A DNA stretch of 64,000 bases from DASUBV01 sp036510065 (GTDB taxonomy: Bacteria; Actinomycetota; Actinomycetes; Streptosporangiales; Streptosporangiaceae). Below the pieces are notes generated by a model, which was not told the origin of the DNA, made no database searches, and saw only the letters and a program-made list of their open reading frames with translations. Of the stretch, positions 36,389 to 44,432 are shown in pieces (the stretch's first letter is position 1; each line of letters starts with the position of its first letter). Position numbers and translations under genes: made by a program. Where the stretch lies: positions 176,314 through 240,313 of the forward strand of contig DATCEO010000129.1 of assembly GCA_036510065.1 (NCBI GenBank), written 5' to 3'.

Positions 36389-37438
36389 ATGGTGGTGGTG
36401 ATGGCCCCGGAGGCCACCCAGAGTGAGGTGGACGCGATCGTCGACCTGGTGCGCACAGCTGGTGGCGAGGCCTTCGTCAGCAGCGGCGTATCCCGCACGA
36501 TCATCGGCCTCGTCGGTGACTTCGAGCAGTTCGGGGCGCTGAACCTGCGCAGCTACCCGGGGGTCCTGGACGTGATGCGGATCTCGGTGCCCTACAAGCT
36601 TGTCAGCAGGGAACATCGCCCCAGCCGCTCAGTGATCATGGTGGGCGGCGTGCCGATCGGCCCGGATAACTTCACTGTCATTGCCGGACCCTGCACGGTT
36701 GAGACCCCCGAGCAGACCCTGACCGCGGCCCGGATGGCCCAGGCGGCCGGCGCCTCGCTGCTGCGCGGCGGCGCGTTCAAGCCCAGGACGTCGCCGTATG
36801 CCTTCCAGGGCCTGGGCGTGGCCGGGCTGAAGATCCTGGCCGATGTGCGCGCCGAGACCGGCATGCCGGTGGTGACCGAGGTCATCGACCCGGCATCAGT
36901 CGACCTCGTCTCCTCCTACGCCGACATGCTCCAGGTCGGCACCCGGAGCATGCAGAATTTCACCCTGCTGCAGGCCGTCGGGTCGGCGAGCAAGCCGGTC
37001 CTGCTCAAGCGAGGCATGAACGCGACCATTGAGGAGTGGCTGATGGCCGCGGAGTACATCGCGCAGCGCGGCAACCTGGACATCGTGCTCTGCGAGCGGG
37101 GCATCCGGACGTTCGAGACCGCGACCCGCAACACCCTGGACATCAGCGCCGTCCCGGTGGCCCAGCGCCTGTCCCACCTGCCCGTCATCATCGACCCGTC
37201 GCATTCAGGCGGCCGACGGGACCTCGTCCTGCCGCTTAGCCGGGCCGCTATCGCGGTGGGCGCCGACGGGATCATCGTCGACATGCACCCGCAGCCCGCC
37301 ACGGCGATGTGCGATGGCGACCAGGCGCTGACCGGCGACGACATCAGCGAGCTGGCCACCGCGGTGGCCACGCTGCCGGGGCTGCTCGGCAAGACGCTGA
37401 CCCCGGCCCGGGCCGCGGCCCCGGCACCGGTGGGCTGA
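36389..37438 (+). CDS. aroF: 3-deoxy-7-phosphoheptulonate (DAHP) synthase, type I
   Basis: This enzyme condenses phosphoenolpyruvate and erythrose 4-phosphate, the entry step to aromatic amino acids. The 349 residues begin with a ferredoxin-like regulatory domain (1-75, MVVVMAPEATQSEVDAIVDL), as in the Thermotoga-type beta subfamily. The barrel follows with FTVIAGPCTVET, LLRGGAFKPRTSPYAFQGLG, MQVGTRSMQNFTLL-like DMLQVGTRSMQN, DIVLCERGIRTFE and VIIDPSHSGGRRD. The locus equivalent in mycobacteria and Streptomyces carries the unrelated-in-sequence type II enzyme. Transcription attenuation by the leader peptide is likely. Confidence 0.95.
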   Translation: MVVVMAPEATQSEVDAIVDLVRTAGGEAFVSSGVSRTIIGLVGDFEQFGALNLRSYPGVLDVMRISVPYKLVSREHRPSRSVIMVGGVPIGPDNFTVIAGPCTVETPEQTLTAARMAQAAGASLLRGGAFKPRTSPYAFQGLGVAGLKILADVRAETGMPVVTEVIDPASVDLVSSYADMLQVGTRSMQNFTLLQAVGSASKPVLLKRGMNATIEEWLMAAEYIAQRGNLDIVLCERGIRTFETATRNTLDISAVPVAQRLSHLPVIIDPSHSGGRRDLVLPLSRAAIAVGADGIIVDMHPQPATAMCDGDQALTGDDISELATAVATLPGLLGKTLTPARAAAPAPVG

Positions 37439-37466
37439 GGCGGCGGCAGGCGGCCACGGAGGGCTG

Positions 37467-37907
37467 ATGGCCAGGCTCACCGCCGCGCAGGCGCGGCAGC
37501 GGCTGGGCGCGGCCAGGATCGCCCGGCTGGCCTCGGTCTCGGCTGATGGCACGCCGCACGTGGTGCCGGTGACCTTTGCCCTCGACGGCGACACCATCTA
37601 CACGGCCGTGGACGGCAAGCCCAAGACGACCCGGGGGCTGCGCCGGCTGGACAACATCCGGCGCAGCCCGCGGGTGGCCGTCCTGGCCGATCATTACGAC
37701 GAGGACTGGGCGCAGCTGTGGTGGGTCCGCGCTGACGGCACGGCTGCCATCATCGGTGAGCCCGCGCTGATGGCAGCTCCCGCCGCCCTGCTCGCACGGC
37801 GGTATCCGCAGTACGCCCAGGTCCCCCTGCCGGGCCCGGTCATCGCCATTGAGGTCACGGCCTGGACCGGCTGGACGGCGGCGGAGGCTACCGGTCCCAG
37901 CGGCTAG
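37467..37907 (+). CDS. PPOX-class F420-dependent oxidoreductase (TIGR03668-like)
   Basis: The 146-residue product is a split-beta-barrel flavin/F420 protein: RIARLASVSADGTPHVVPVTFALDGDTIYTAVDGKPK, then NIRRSPRVAVLADHYDEDWAQLWWVRADGTA. These features fit the TIGR03668 group. The substrate is unknown. It follows aroF by 28 nt and shares its stop codon palindrome CTAG (37904-37907) with the convergent luciferase-like gene, another F420-type protein. Confidence 0.9.
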   Translation: MARLTAAQARQRLGAARIARLASVSADGTPHVVPVTFALDGDTIYTAVDGKPKTTRGLRRLDNIRRSPRVAVLADHYDEDWAQLWWVRADGTAAIIGEPALMAAPAALLARRYPQYAQVPLPGPVIAIEVTAWTGWTAAEATGPSG

Positions 37908-38776
37908 AGGCTCGCCACCGCGGGGATGACCTCGCTGCCGATGACCTCCAGCGGGGTCACGTCCCACACGTTCGCTACCGCCCCGATGGCCGCGTCGAAG
38001 CCCATCTCAGCGAGCCCGCCCAGCTGGTCCACGACCTGCGCGGCGTTCTCGCCGTTCTTCCCGACGTCGTAGAGGAAGTAGCAGGTCTTCTCGATCTCGT
38101 CGTAGTCGCGGCCCTCGGCCTCGCAGTGCTCGCGCAGGACGTCCAGCTTGTGAGTCAGATCCGGGCCGGGGAACAGGTTGCAGGCCTGGGCATAGCGCGC
38201 GACGAAGCGCAGCGTCTTGCGCTCTCCCGACCCGCCGATCAGGATCGGCGGATGCGGCTGCGAGATCGGCAGGGGGTGGTTCAGCGGCCGCTCGAGCTGG
38301 TAGTGCCGGCCCTGATAGAGGGACTGGTCGTCGCGCCACATCTGCAGGCAGATCTGCAGCGTCTCCTCTAGGCGCTCGAAGCGCTCGGCGACCGGCGGGA
38401 ACGGGATGCCGAGCCCGCGCGATTCCTCCTCATTCCAGGCCGCTCCGACGCCGAGCCAGGCCCGGCCCCCCGACAGGACGTCCAGGGTGGTCACGATCTT
38501 GGCCAGGATGCCGGGATGCCGGTAGACCACCCCGGTCACCAGCGTGAGCAGCCTGGCGCGCGACGTGCAGGCGGCCAGGTATCCCAGCGTGGTATACGCC
38601 TCGAGCATGTCGCTCTCGGGCGGCCCCACCTGGGGAATCTGGAAAAAATGGTCCATAAGGGCGATGAACTCGAAACCCGCGTCGTCGGCCGTCCTGGCGA
38701 CCGTGGCCAGGTCGGTCCCGAGGCGGGCGGCGCCGCCCGCGTGGGTGAAGTCGGGGATCTGCAGTCCTATGCGCAT
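37904..38776 (-). CDS. LLM-class F420-dependent oxidoreductase
   Basis: This luciferase-like monooxygenase-fold protein has 290 residues from the ATG at 38776. I preferred that start because GGAGGT lies 6 nt upstream; two methionines further upstream are too close to the site. Motifs are MRIGLQIPDF, FEFIALMDHFFQIP, TLLTLVTGVVYRHPGILAKIVTTLDVLSGGRAWLGVGAAWNEEE (read in parts) and PILIGGSGERKTLRFVARYA, which typify the TIGR03560 group. It most likely uses coenzyme F420; the substrate is unknown. Confidence 0.9.
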   Translation of the reverse strand: MRIGLQIPDFTHAGGAARLGTDLATVARTADDAGFEFIALMDHFFQIPQVGPPESDMLEAYTTLGYLAACTSRARLLTLVTGVVYRHPGILAKIVTTLDVLSGGRAWLGVGAAWNEEESRGLGIPFPPVAERFERLEETLQICLQMWRDDQSLYQGRHYQLERPLNHPLPISQPHPPILIGGSGERKTLRFVARYAQACNLFPGPDLTHKLDVLREHCEAEGRDYDEIEKTCYFLYDVGKNGENAAQVVDQLGGLAEMGFDAAIGAVANVWDVTPLEVIGSEVIPAVASL

Positions 38777-38944
38777 GCTCATACCTCCGGGCACAGCCTC
38801 CCATAGCCAGCCACGGCCGATGTCCGCGGATCGCCGGACCAGCGATTTGGTAATTCTTTGCCGTCTCTATGTGCGAGCCTTAGCCTGACGTTGTGCGTCC
38901 GCCGATGGCATCGGGCCACGGCGCGGAGCGGAGACCACGACAGC

Positions 38945-40204
38945 ATGCGTATCACCAGCAGCGCCCGTGCCGTCTCAGTGCTGGCACTCGCGTTCGGCCT
39001 CCTGCTGGCCTGGGCGGTTACCGCTCAGGCGGCCAGCACGGGTGGCGGCTGGTCCCTGACCGTGACCCGGCACTACGGCTCCCCCGACCATGCCTCCGGC
39101 TACTCGGCCATCGTCGCGCCGAGCGCTACCGACGTGTGGGCGCTGGGCGGCACCAACCCCGGCGGCGCCAGCGAGCCGGCCGCCGTGCACTGGAACGGCA
39201 GCAGCTGGCAGTCCTGGCCGCTGCCGCCGGGTCTGTCAGGCTTCATCGGTGATGCGAGCGCGCCGGCAGCAGACGACATCTGGGCGGTGAGCTACGCCGC
39301 CGGCTACGCGTTGCACTGGAATGGCGAGCAGTGGTCGGTGGCCAAGCGGTGGCACCAGCACGCCGTGCTGAGCGGCGTGACCGCTCTCAGCCCGTCGGAC
39401 GTCTGGGTCTTCGGCACCGGCACGGACGGGGTACGGGGCCTCGGCACCTGGCACTTCGACGGCCGGTCCTGGGCCCGGGTGCCGGGCCGCGCGAAGCAGA
39501 TCTACCGGGCCAGCGCGATATCGGCCAGGGACATCTGGGCGGTGGCGGCCACGCCCCAGGGCGGCTTCGTCGAGCACTACGACGGGCGGGCCTGGCGATA
39601 CGTCCCGACCGACGGCACCCTGGTCCGCGCCAGCCTGGACGATGTGCTCGCCCTGGCCTGGAACAACGTCTGGGTCGTCGGGAACCTCCCGTCGCGCGGC
39701 GGCGAGGGTCAGCTCGTCCTCTCGCACTTCAACGGCCGGCGATGGACCCGGACGCTGACCTCGCGGCACGCCGATACCGGCCGGCTGGCCCCAGACGGGT
39801 CCGGCGGGGTCTGGGTGACGGCCGACGCCAGCGGGGCCGCCACGGAGGCCTACATCGGGCACCTGTCGTTCCGGGGCAAGCTCACCTGGTCGATCCTGCG
39901 GCAAGGGCTGGGCAGCGGCGTCAGTGACATCGCCCATGGGCGCCATACGAAGATGGTCTGGCTGAGCGGCGGCTTCCTGACGCAGACGGGCGGCGATGCT
40001 GCCATCTGGTCGCACGGCAGCGCCGGTCAGCCCCTGGCCGCCGCCCGTGCTAGCCAGGCCACCCGTGCCCGCCAGGCCGCGGCTCGGGCCATCCAGGCCG
40101 CCCGGGCCCGCCAGGACAGCCTGCCGGATCGGCTGCTGGCCGGCCGGTCCTGGATCGCTGACCTGGCGGCGCTGCTGTGGCCAGGCCGGCCGGGCATCAC
40201 GTAG
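38945..40204 (+). CDS. secreted beta-propeller-like repeat protein
   Basis: The product (419 residues) starts with a signal peptide, SVLALAFGLLLAWAVTAQA, with predicted cleavage after AQA near residue 29. The mature part has at least six repeats centred on a D-x-W-A/V-x-G/A motif (DVWALGG, DIWAVS, DVWVFG, DIWAVA, NVWVVG, GVWVTA), each beside HWNGxxW-type strands, so a propeller fold is likely. The C-terminal 60 residues are Ala/Arg/Gln-rich with ARQAA-type repeats. No catalytic residues are recognisable. A surface or binding role is the plain inference. It converges on pfkA with a 12-nt gap. Confidence 0.75.
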   Translation: MRITSSARAVSVLALAFGLLLAWAVTAQAASTGGGWSLTVTRHYGSPDHASGYSAIVAPSATDVWALGGTNPGGASEPAAVHWNGSSWQSWPLPPGLSGFIGDASAPAADDIWAVSYAAGYALHWNGEQWSVAKRWHQHAVLSGVTALSPSDVWVFGTGTDGVRGLGTWHFDGRSWARVPGRAKQIYRASAISARDIWAVAATPQGGFVEHYDGRAWRYVPTDGTLVRASLDDVLALAWNNVWVVGNLPSRGGEGQLVLSHFNGRRWTRTLTSRHADTGRLAPDGSGGVWVTADASGAATEAYIGHLSFRGKLTWSILRQGLGSGVSDIAHGRHTKMVWLSGGFLTQTGGDAAIWSHGSAGQPLAAARASQATRARQAAARAIQAARARQDSLPDRLLAGRSWIADLAALLWPGRPGIT

Positions 40205-40216
40205 GACCGGCCTGAC

Positions 40217-41257
40217 TCAGCCGAAGAAGACCTCGGCCTCGGCGTACCGATCGGGCGGAACCAGCTTGAGCTGGCTCGTGGCCTCGGCCAGCGACACCCG
40301 GGCGATGCTGGTGCCGCGCAGGGCCACCATCGTCCCGAACGCGCCGTCGGCCACGGCCCGGATCGCGTGCACTCCGAAGCGCGTCGCCAGCACCCGGTCA
40401 AACGCCGTCGGGGTGCCACCGCGCTGGATGTGCCCGAGCACCGTGCAGCGCGCTTCCTTGCCGGTACGCCGCTCGATCTCGTCGGCCAGCAGCTGGCCTA
40501 CTCCGCCGAGCCGGGCGTGGCCGAAGGCGTCAACCTTCTCGTCGGCGACCTCGTCGGAGCTCTTGGGATGCGCGCCCTCGGAGACGACCACGATCGGGGC
40601 GTACCTGGTCTGGAAGCGGTGCTCCACGTAGGCGCAGACCTGCTCGATATCGAACGGCTTCTCGGGGATGAGGATGACGTTCGCGCCGCCGGCCACGCCG
40701 GCGTGCAGGGCTATCCAGCCCGCGCTGCGCCCCATGACCTCGACGATCAGCGCCCGGTGATGGCTCTCCGCCGTGGTGTGCAGCCGGTCAATTGCCTCCA
40801 TCGCGATGTTGACCGCGGTGTCGAAGCCGAAGGTGTAATCGGTGGCGCCCAGGTCGTTGTCGATGGTCTTGGGGACGCCGACGACGTGGGCTCCCGCCTC
40901 GTGCAGCTTGCTGGCCACGCCGAGGGTGTCCTCGCCGCCGATGGCCACGAGCGCGTCGACGCCGAGGCTGGACAGGTTCTCCTTGATCCGCTCCAGGCCG
41001 GTCTGGCCGCCCGAGGATGCCGACTCGGCCAGCGGATTGGTCCGGGACGAGCCCAGGATCGTCCCGCCGAGCGGCAGGATGCCGCGGACCGCCTGCACGT
41101 CGAGGGCCATCGTGTCGCCCTCCAGCGGACCCCGCCAGCCGTCGCGGAACCCGATGAATTCAAAGCCGTGCTCCGCCGCGCCGGTCCGCACAACCGCGCG
41201 GATCACCGCATTCAGGCCGGGGCAGTCACCGCCTCCGGTCAGGACTCCGACTCGCAT
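40217..41257 (-). CDS. pfkA: 6-phosphofructokinase with pyrophosphate-type signature
   Basis: This glycolytic enzyme phosphorylates fructose 6-phosphate. The 346 residues show VGVLTGGGDCPGLNAVIR, GTILGSSRTNP, AIGGEDTLGVA, VVGVPKTIDNDLGATDYTFGFDTAV and EVMGRSAGWIAL. At the two positions that separate donors (Escherichia coli 104 and 124) it has Asp110 and Lys130, the pair found in PPi-dependent enzymes; ATP enzymes carry Gly at 104. The catalytic aspartate of TIDND is Asp133. The gene name follows the family; donor use needs testing. It starts with ATG; a kinase remnant lies just upstream on the other strand. Confidence 0.93.
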   Translation of the reverse strand: MRVGVLTGGGDCPGLNAVIRAVVRTGAAEHGFEFIGFRDGWRGPLEGDTMALDVQAVRGILPLGGTILGSSRTNPLAESASSGGQTGLERIKENLSSLGVDALVAIGGEDTLGVASKLHEAGAHVVGVPKTIDNDLGATDYTFGFDTAVNIAMEAIDRLHTTAESHHRALIVEVMGRSAGWIALHAGVAGGANVILIPEKPFDIEQVCAYVEHRFQTRYAPIVVVSEGAHPKSSDEVADEKVDAFGHARLGGVGQLLADEIERRTGKEARCTVLGHIQRGGTPTAFDRVLATRFGVHAIRAVADGAFGTMVALRGTSIARVSLAEATSQLKLVPPDRYAEAEVFFG

Positions 41258-41300
41258 GAATCTTCCTCTCAGCGTTTGCGCGCCCCGTCACCGTAGCGCC

Positions 41301-41474
41301 ATGAGCGTCCTCGCGATTGACACCGGCACGACGGGCGCTGCTGCGCTGATCGTGACCGCCGATGGCACGGTAGCAGGTCCCGAGGGCTGGCGAATTCAGC
41401 CAGTATTTCCGGCCCCCGGGCCCCTTCTGTCCGGCCGCTATCGGGGATTCCCGATCCGACGGATCGGGGGTTGA
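41301..41474 (+). pseudogene. remnant of a glycerol-kinase (FGGY) N-terminus
   Basis: A 57-codon frame from ATG 41301 begins MSVLAIDTGTTGAAALIVTA, which resembles the phosphate-loop strand of FGGY kinases (VLAIDQGTTS in glycerol kinase). It continues DGTVAGPEGWRIQPVFPAPG, where glycerol kinase has DGxIV followed by a FPxPGWVEHD segment. The similarity ends near residue 40 and a stop follows at 41472-41474; no further kinase sequence is found downstream. It is best read as a truncated relic. A genuine small protein is possible but less likely. Confidence 0.55.
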
Positions 41475-41641
41475 CCGATCCGGCGTCCTAGCAGCGTATC
41501 CGGGCCCTGACCGGCCCGGCCAGCGCCGACACGGGTGAGCCGCCGCGCTAGCGGCCGATCAGCCGCTGGCCGGGCGAGTGGTAATGCTTGGTGGCGGGCC
41601 GGCCGGCAGCAGGTGCCATTCCTGCGAGTCGACCTCTGCCG

Positions 41642-42571
41642 CTACTCGGGTCTGGGGGGATCACCGACTGGGGTTGCTGGGGCTCGCGGGGCCACGGGGA
41701 TGGCTGGGGCTGGCTGCTCCGCGGACTCGGCAGGCTGACCAGGCGGGAGCGGCGGGAGCGGCGGCTCAGCGGGCTGGGCCGGGGAGTGCGGGACGGGTGC
41801 CGGGGCCGCCGTCGGGGCCGGGGCCGCCGCCTCGGCCGGGGCGGGAGCCGGGGCGGCCTTGCGCAGGGCTGGGCGGCGTCCCTTGCCCTTGCTACGCTGC
41901 GCGTACTTGTCGACGTACTCCTGGCCGGACAGCTTCATGAGCTCGTACATGATCTCGTCGGTCATGGCCCGCAGGACGATATGGTCTTCCTCCATGCCGT
42001 AGTAGCGGGAGAAGTCGAGCGGCTTCCCGAACCGCACCCCGGGCCGGATCCGGAGCCGGGGGGCGATCTTGCCCGGCGGCTGGAACTCGAAGCCCCCGAT
42101 CATTGCGGTGGGAACCACCGGGGCGCGGGCTTCCAGGGCTAGCCTGGCCACGCCCGTCTTGCCCCGGTACAGCCGCCCATCGGGCGTCCGGGTGCCCTCC
42201 GGGTAGATGCCGAGAATCTCGCCCTGGGCGAGCACGCGCAACCCGGTCCGCAGCGCTCGCTCACTAGCCTCCCCGCCCGACCGGTCCACCGGTATCTGCC
42301 CGACACCACTGAAAAAAGCCTTGCTGATCAGGCCTTTCAGGCCCCGGCCGGTAAAGTACTCGGACTTGGCCAGGAACACGACCTTGCGCGGGATGGGCAG
42401 CGGCGCGAAGAAGTGGTCGGAGAACGACAGGTGGTTGCTGGCCAGGATCGCCGGACCCTCCCGGGGCACATTCTGTGACCCCTCGAACCACGGCCGGAAG
42501 ACGATCCGCAGGAAGGGCCCCAGCACGGCCTTGACCACCCAGTAGAACACGGTCATATGGTCGCACGTCAT
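41642..42571 (-). CDS. 1-acyl-sn-glycerol-3-phosphate acyltransferase family protein
   Basis: This PlsC-family enzyme likely acylates a lysophosphatidate or related lipid at the membrane. Motif I is NHLSFSDH, motif III IYPEGTRTPDGRLYRGKTG, and PVVPTAMIGG is motif IV. The N-terminus (TVFYWVVKAVLGPFLRIVF) is a hydrophobic membrane anchor. The catalytic part ends near residue 225; a 75-residue Ala/Pro-rich tail follows. The mycobacterial counterpart would be Rv2182c, which lies in the same gene neighbourhood. Confidence 0.9.
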   Translation of the reverse strand: MTCDHMTVFYWVVKAVLGPFLRIVFRPWFEGSQNVPREGPAILASNHLSFSDHFFAPLPIPRKVVFLAKSEYFTGRGLKGLISKAFFSGVGQIPVDRSGGEASERALRTGLRVLAQGEILGIYPEGTRTPDGRLYRGKTGVARLALEARAPVVPTAMIGGFEFQPPGKIAPRLRIRPGVRFGKPLDFSRYYGMEEDHIVLRAMTDEIMYELMKLSGQEYVDKYAQRSKGKGRRPALRKAAPAPAPAEAAAPAPTAAPAPVPHSPAQPAEPPLPPLPPGQPAESAEQPAPAIPVAPRAPATPVGDPPRPE

Positions 42572-42702
42572 CTGCCGTTAACGACACGGTCCGAGCTTCC
42601 CGGTCACCAGCAGGCCAGCGATCTTCCGGCCGGCCGCTTTCAGCCGGCCAACAGCCGCCGCATCGGCGCCCGGCGTGGCACGATCAGAGAGTAAGCCGCA
42701 GC

Positions 42703-43494
42703 ATGCCCGAAAGGATCCCTGACATGCCGCTCATGCCCGGCGCCGAGGCCTTCACGCACGAGGGCGGCGCTACCGGCGTGCTGCTGTGTCACGGGTTCAC
42801 CGGGAGCCCGCAGTCCCTGCGCCCCTGGGGCGAGTACCTCGCCGGAGCCGGGCTGAGCGTCTCCCTGCCACGGCTGCCGGGCCACGGCACGACCTGGCAG
42901 GAGATGGCGCGGACCCGCTGGGAGGACTGGTTCGCCGAGGTCAACCGCGCGTTCGAGGAACTGCGCGGCGGCTGCGATGAGGTTTTCGTCATGGGCCTGT
43001 CCATGGGCGGCTGCCTGGCCCTGCGGCTGGCCGAGCTGCACGGCCCCGCTGTCAGCGGGCTGGTCCTGGTCAATCCCTCGGTTGCCGCCGATACCAGGCT
43101 GTTCATGCTCGCGCCCGCGCTCAAGTTCCTGGTCCCCTCCCTCAAGGGAATCGTCAGCGACATCAAGAAAGAGCAGGCCAGCGAGCTCGGTTACGGCCGG
43201 ATCCCGGTGAAGGCCGCGGCTACGCTGCCAGGCCTGTGGCGCATCACCCGCGAGCATCTGGGTGACCTGACCCAGCCGGTGCTGGCCTACCGCAGCGTGA
43301 CCGACCACGTGGTCGGCCCGGCCAGCCTCTCGCTGCTCCGCAAGGCGCTGCCGGCCGGTCAGCTCGAAGTCCGCGAACTAGCCGATAGCTATCACGTTGC
43401 GACCCTGGACAACGACGCCGAGGTCATCTTCACTGGGAGCCTGGAGTTCGTCCGGGCGCACAGTCGGCTCGGGCGGGAATCGGGCAGGGAATGA
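42703..43494 (+). CDS. alpha/beta hydrolase, carboxylesterase-like
   Basis: The 263-residue product resembles Est30-type carboxylesterases and monoacylglycerol lipases. It has VLLCHGFTGSPQSLRPWGEYLAGAG with the oxyanion loop, the LPGHGTTWQEM segment, the nucleophile elbow GLSMGGCLALRLAE, and the late acid and base in YRSVTDHVVGP and SYHVATLDND. The substrate is unknown. An internal ATG at 42724 could also be the start. It precedes a membrane-protein gene by 4 nt, so the two are co-transcribed. Confidence 0.9.
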   Translation: MPERIPDMPLMPGAEAFTHEGGATGVLLCHGFTGSPQSLRPWGEYLAGAGLSVSLPRLPGHGTTWQEMARTRWEDWFAEVNRAFEELRGGCDEVFVMGLSMGGCLALRLAELHGPAVSGLVLVNPSVAADTRLFMLAPALKFLVPSLKGIVSDIKKEQASELGYGRIPVKAAATLPGLWRITREHLGDLTQPVLAYRSVTDHVVGPASLSLLRKALPAGQLEVRELADSYHVATLDNDAEVIFTGSLEFVRAHSRLGRESGRE

Positions 43495-43498
43495 GGTA

Positions 43499-44389
43499 GT
43501 GGCCGGAAACGAGGACGGGGACGGGGACGTCAGCGGCGAAGAGGCGGCCTGGCGTGACTTGATCGCGCGTTTTGACCTACCCGTGGATACCACGACGCGG
43601 CAGGCGCCCTGGCCGGCCCGCGAGAGCCTGGCCGAGCCCTCCGCCGACCGCCAGCTGCCGGAGCATGACACGGCCGTGGGCCGGGAGCACGGCGGCCCGG
43701 GCGGCCCCGGCAGCCGCGCCGGACCCGCCAGCCTTCCCGGACCCGCGGGCGGTCCCGGCCCGCTGCGGCTGCCCGGCTCAGGCCTTCCTGGACCGCCCAG
43801 GCGCGGCGGGCAGGACAGCCCCGACGACACCGGCCAAGGCCCCGCCAGCCAGGACGGCGCCGGCCCGGCAGGCGCCGACCGGGACGGCATCGATCCGGGC
43901 CCCACCGACCCCGGTGACGATGATGGCATCGGCTGGGCCAGCACCATCCTGGACGACGACTGGGGCAGTAACGGCCGCCCCCGGCCCGGGCTGACCGACG
44001 GGCGCGACGCCGGAACCGGTCCAGCCGGAACCGGTCCAGCCGGAGCCGGCCAGGCCGGAAGCCGGTCCGCCCGGGACCGGGCGCACATCATCCGGCGTGC
44101 GGAGCCCGTTCCGCGACCGGCGCCCCCGGGTGACGACGATGACGACGACGACCGGTATGTGCCGCCACCGCCCTCTCCGCTGCCGCAGCTAGACTCGGTA
44201 GCCAAGGGCGCCTGGGTGGCCCTGCTCGGCGGACCCGGCTACCTGCTGCTCGCGACGCTGGCCGGCTGGCAGATCGCCGACTGGGCCGCCCTGGTAGCGA
44301 TCATGGCGTTCGTCGCCGGATTCGCCACGCTGGTCCTGCGCATGAGCGACCGGCCCCGCGACGATGACGACGACGGCGCCGTCGTCTGA
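43499..44389 (+). CDS. actinobacterial membrane protein with acidic, Pro/Gly-rich linker
   Basis: From the GTG at 43499 the product has 296 residues. It begins SGEEAAWRDLIARFDLP-like (about 10-27), then a long Gly/Pro/Asp-rich disordered stretch with the imperfect repeat GPAGTGPAGAG, then an acidic run of six to seven Asp. Two hydrophobic helices follow near the C-terminus (WVALLGGPGYLLLATLAGW and WAALVAIMAFVAGFATLVL) and an acidic tail. The pattern of a conserved N-terminal short motif plus C-terminal helices recurs beside this hydrolase in actinobacteria. No function is known. Confidence 0.75.
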   Translation: MAGNEDGDGDVSGEEAAWRDLIARFDLPVDTTTRQAPWPARESLAEPSADRQLPEHDTAVGREHGGPGGPGSRAGPASLPGPAGGPGPLRLPGSGLPGPPRRGGQDSPDDTGQGPASQDGAGPAGADRDGIDPGPTDPGDDDGIGWASTILDDDWGSNGRPRPGLTDGRDAGTGPAGTGPAGAGQAGSRSARDRAHIIRRAEPVPRPAPPGDDDDDDDRYVPPPPSPLPQLDSVAKGAWVALLGGPGYLLLATLAGWQIADWAALVAIMAFVAGFATLVLRMSDRPRDDDDDGAVV

Positions 44390-44432
44390 CCGGCCGCGGA
44401 TCGCTGCCCGGCCACTGGCTACCCGGCTGAGC

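Noticed and set aside
43778..44086. Minus-strand Gly/Ala-rich ORF inside the membrane-protein gene
   Set aside because: It is a mirror of the low-complexity linker and lacks a ribosome site.
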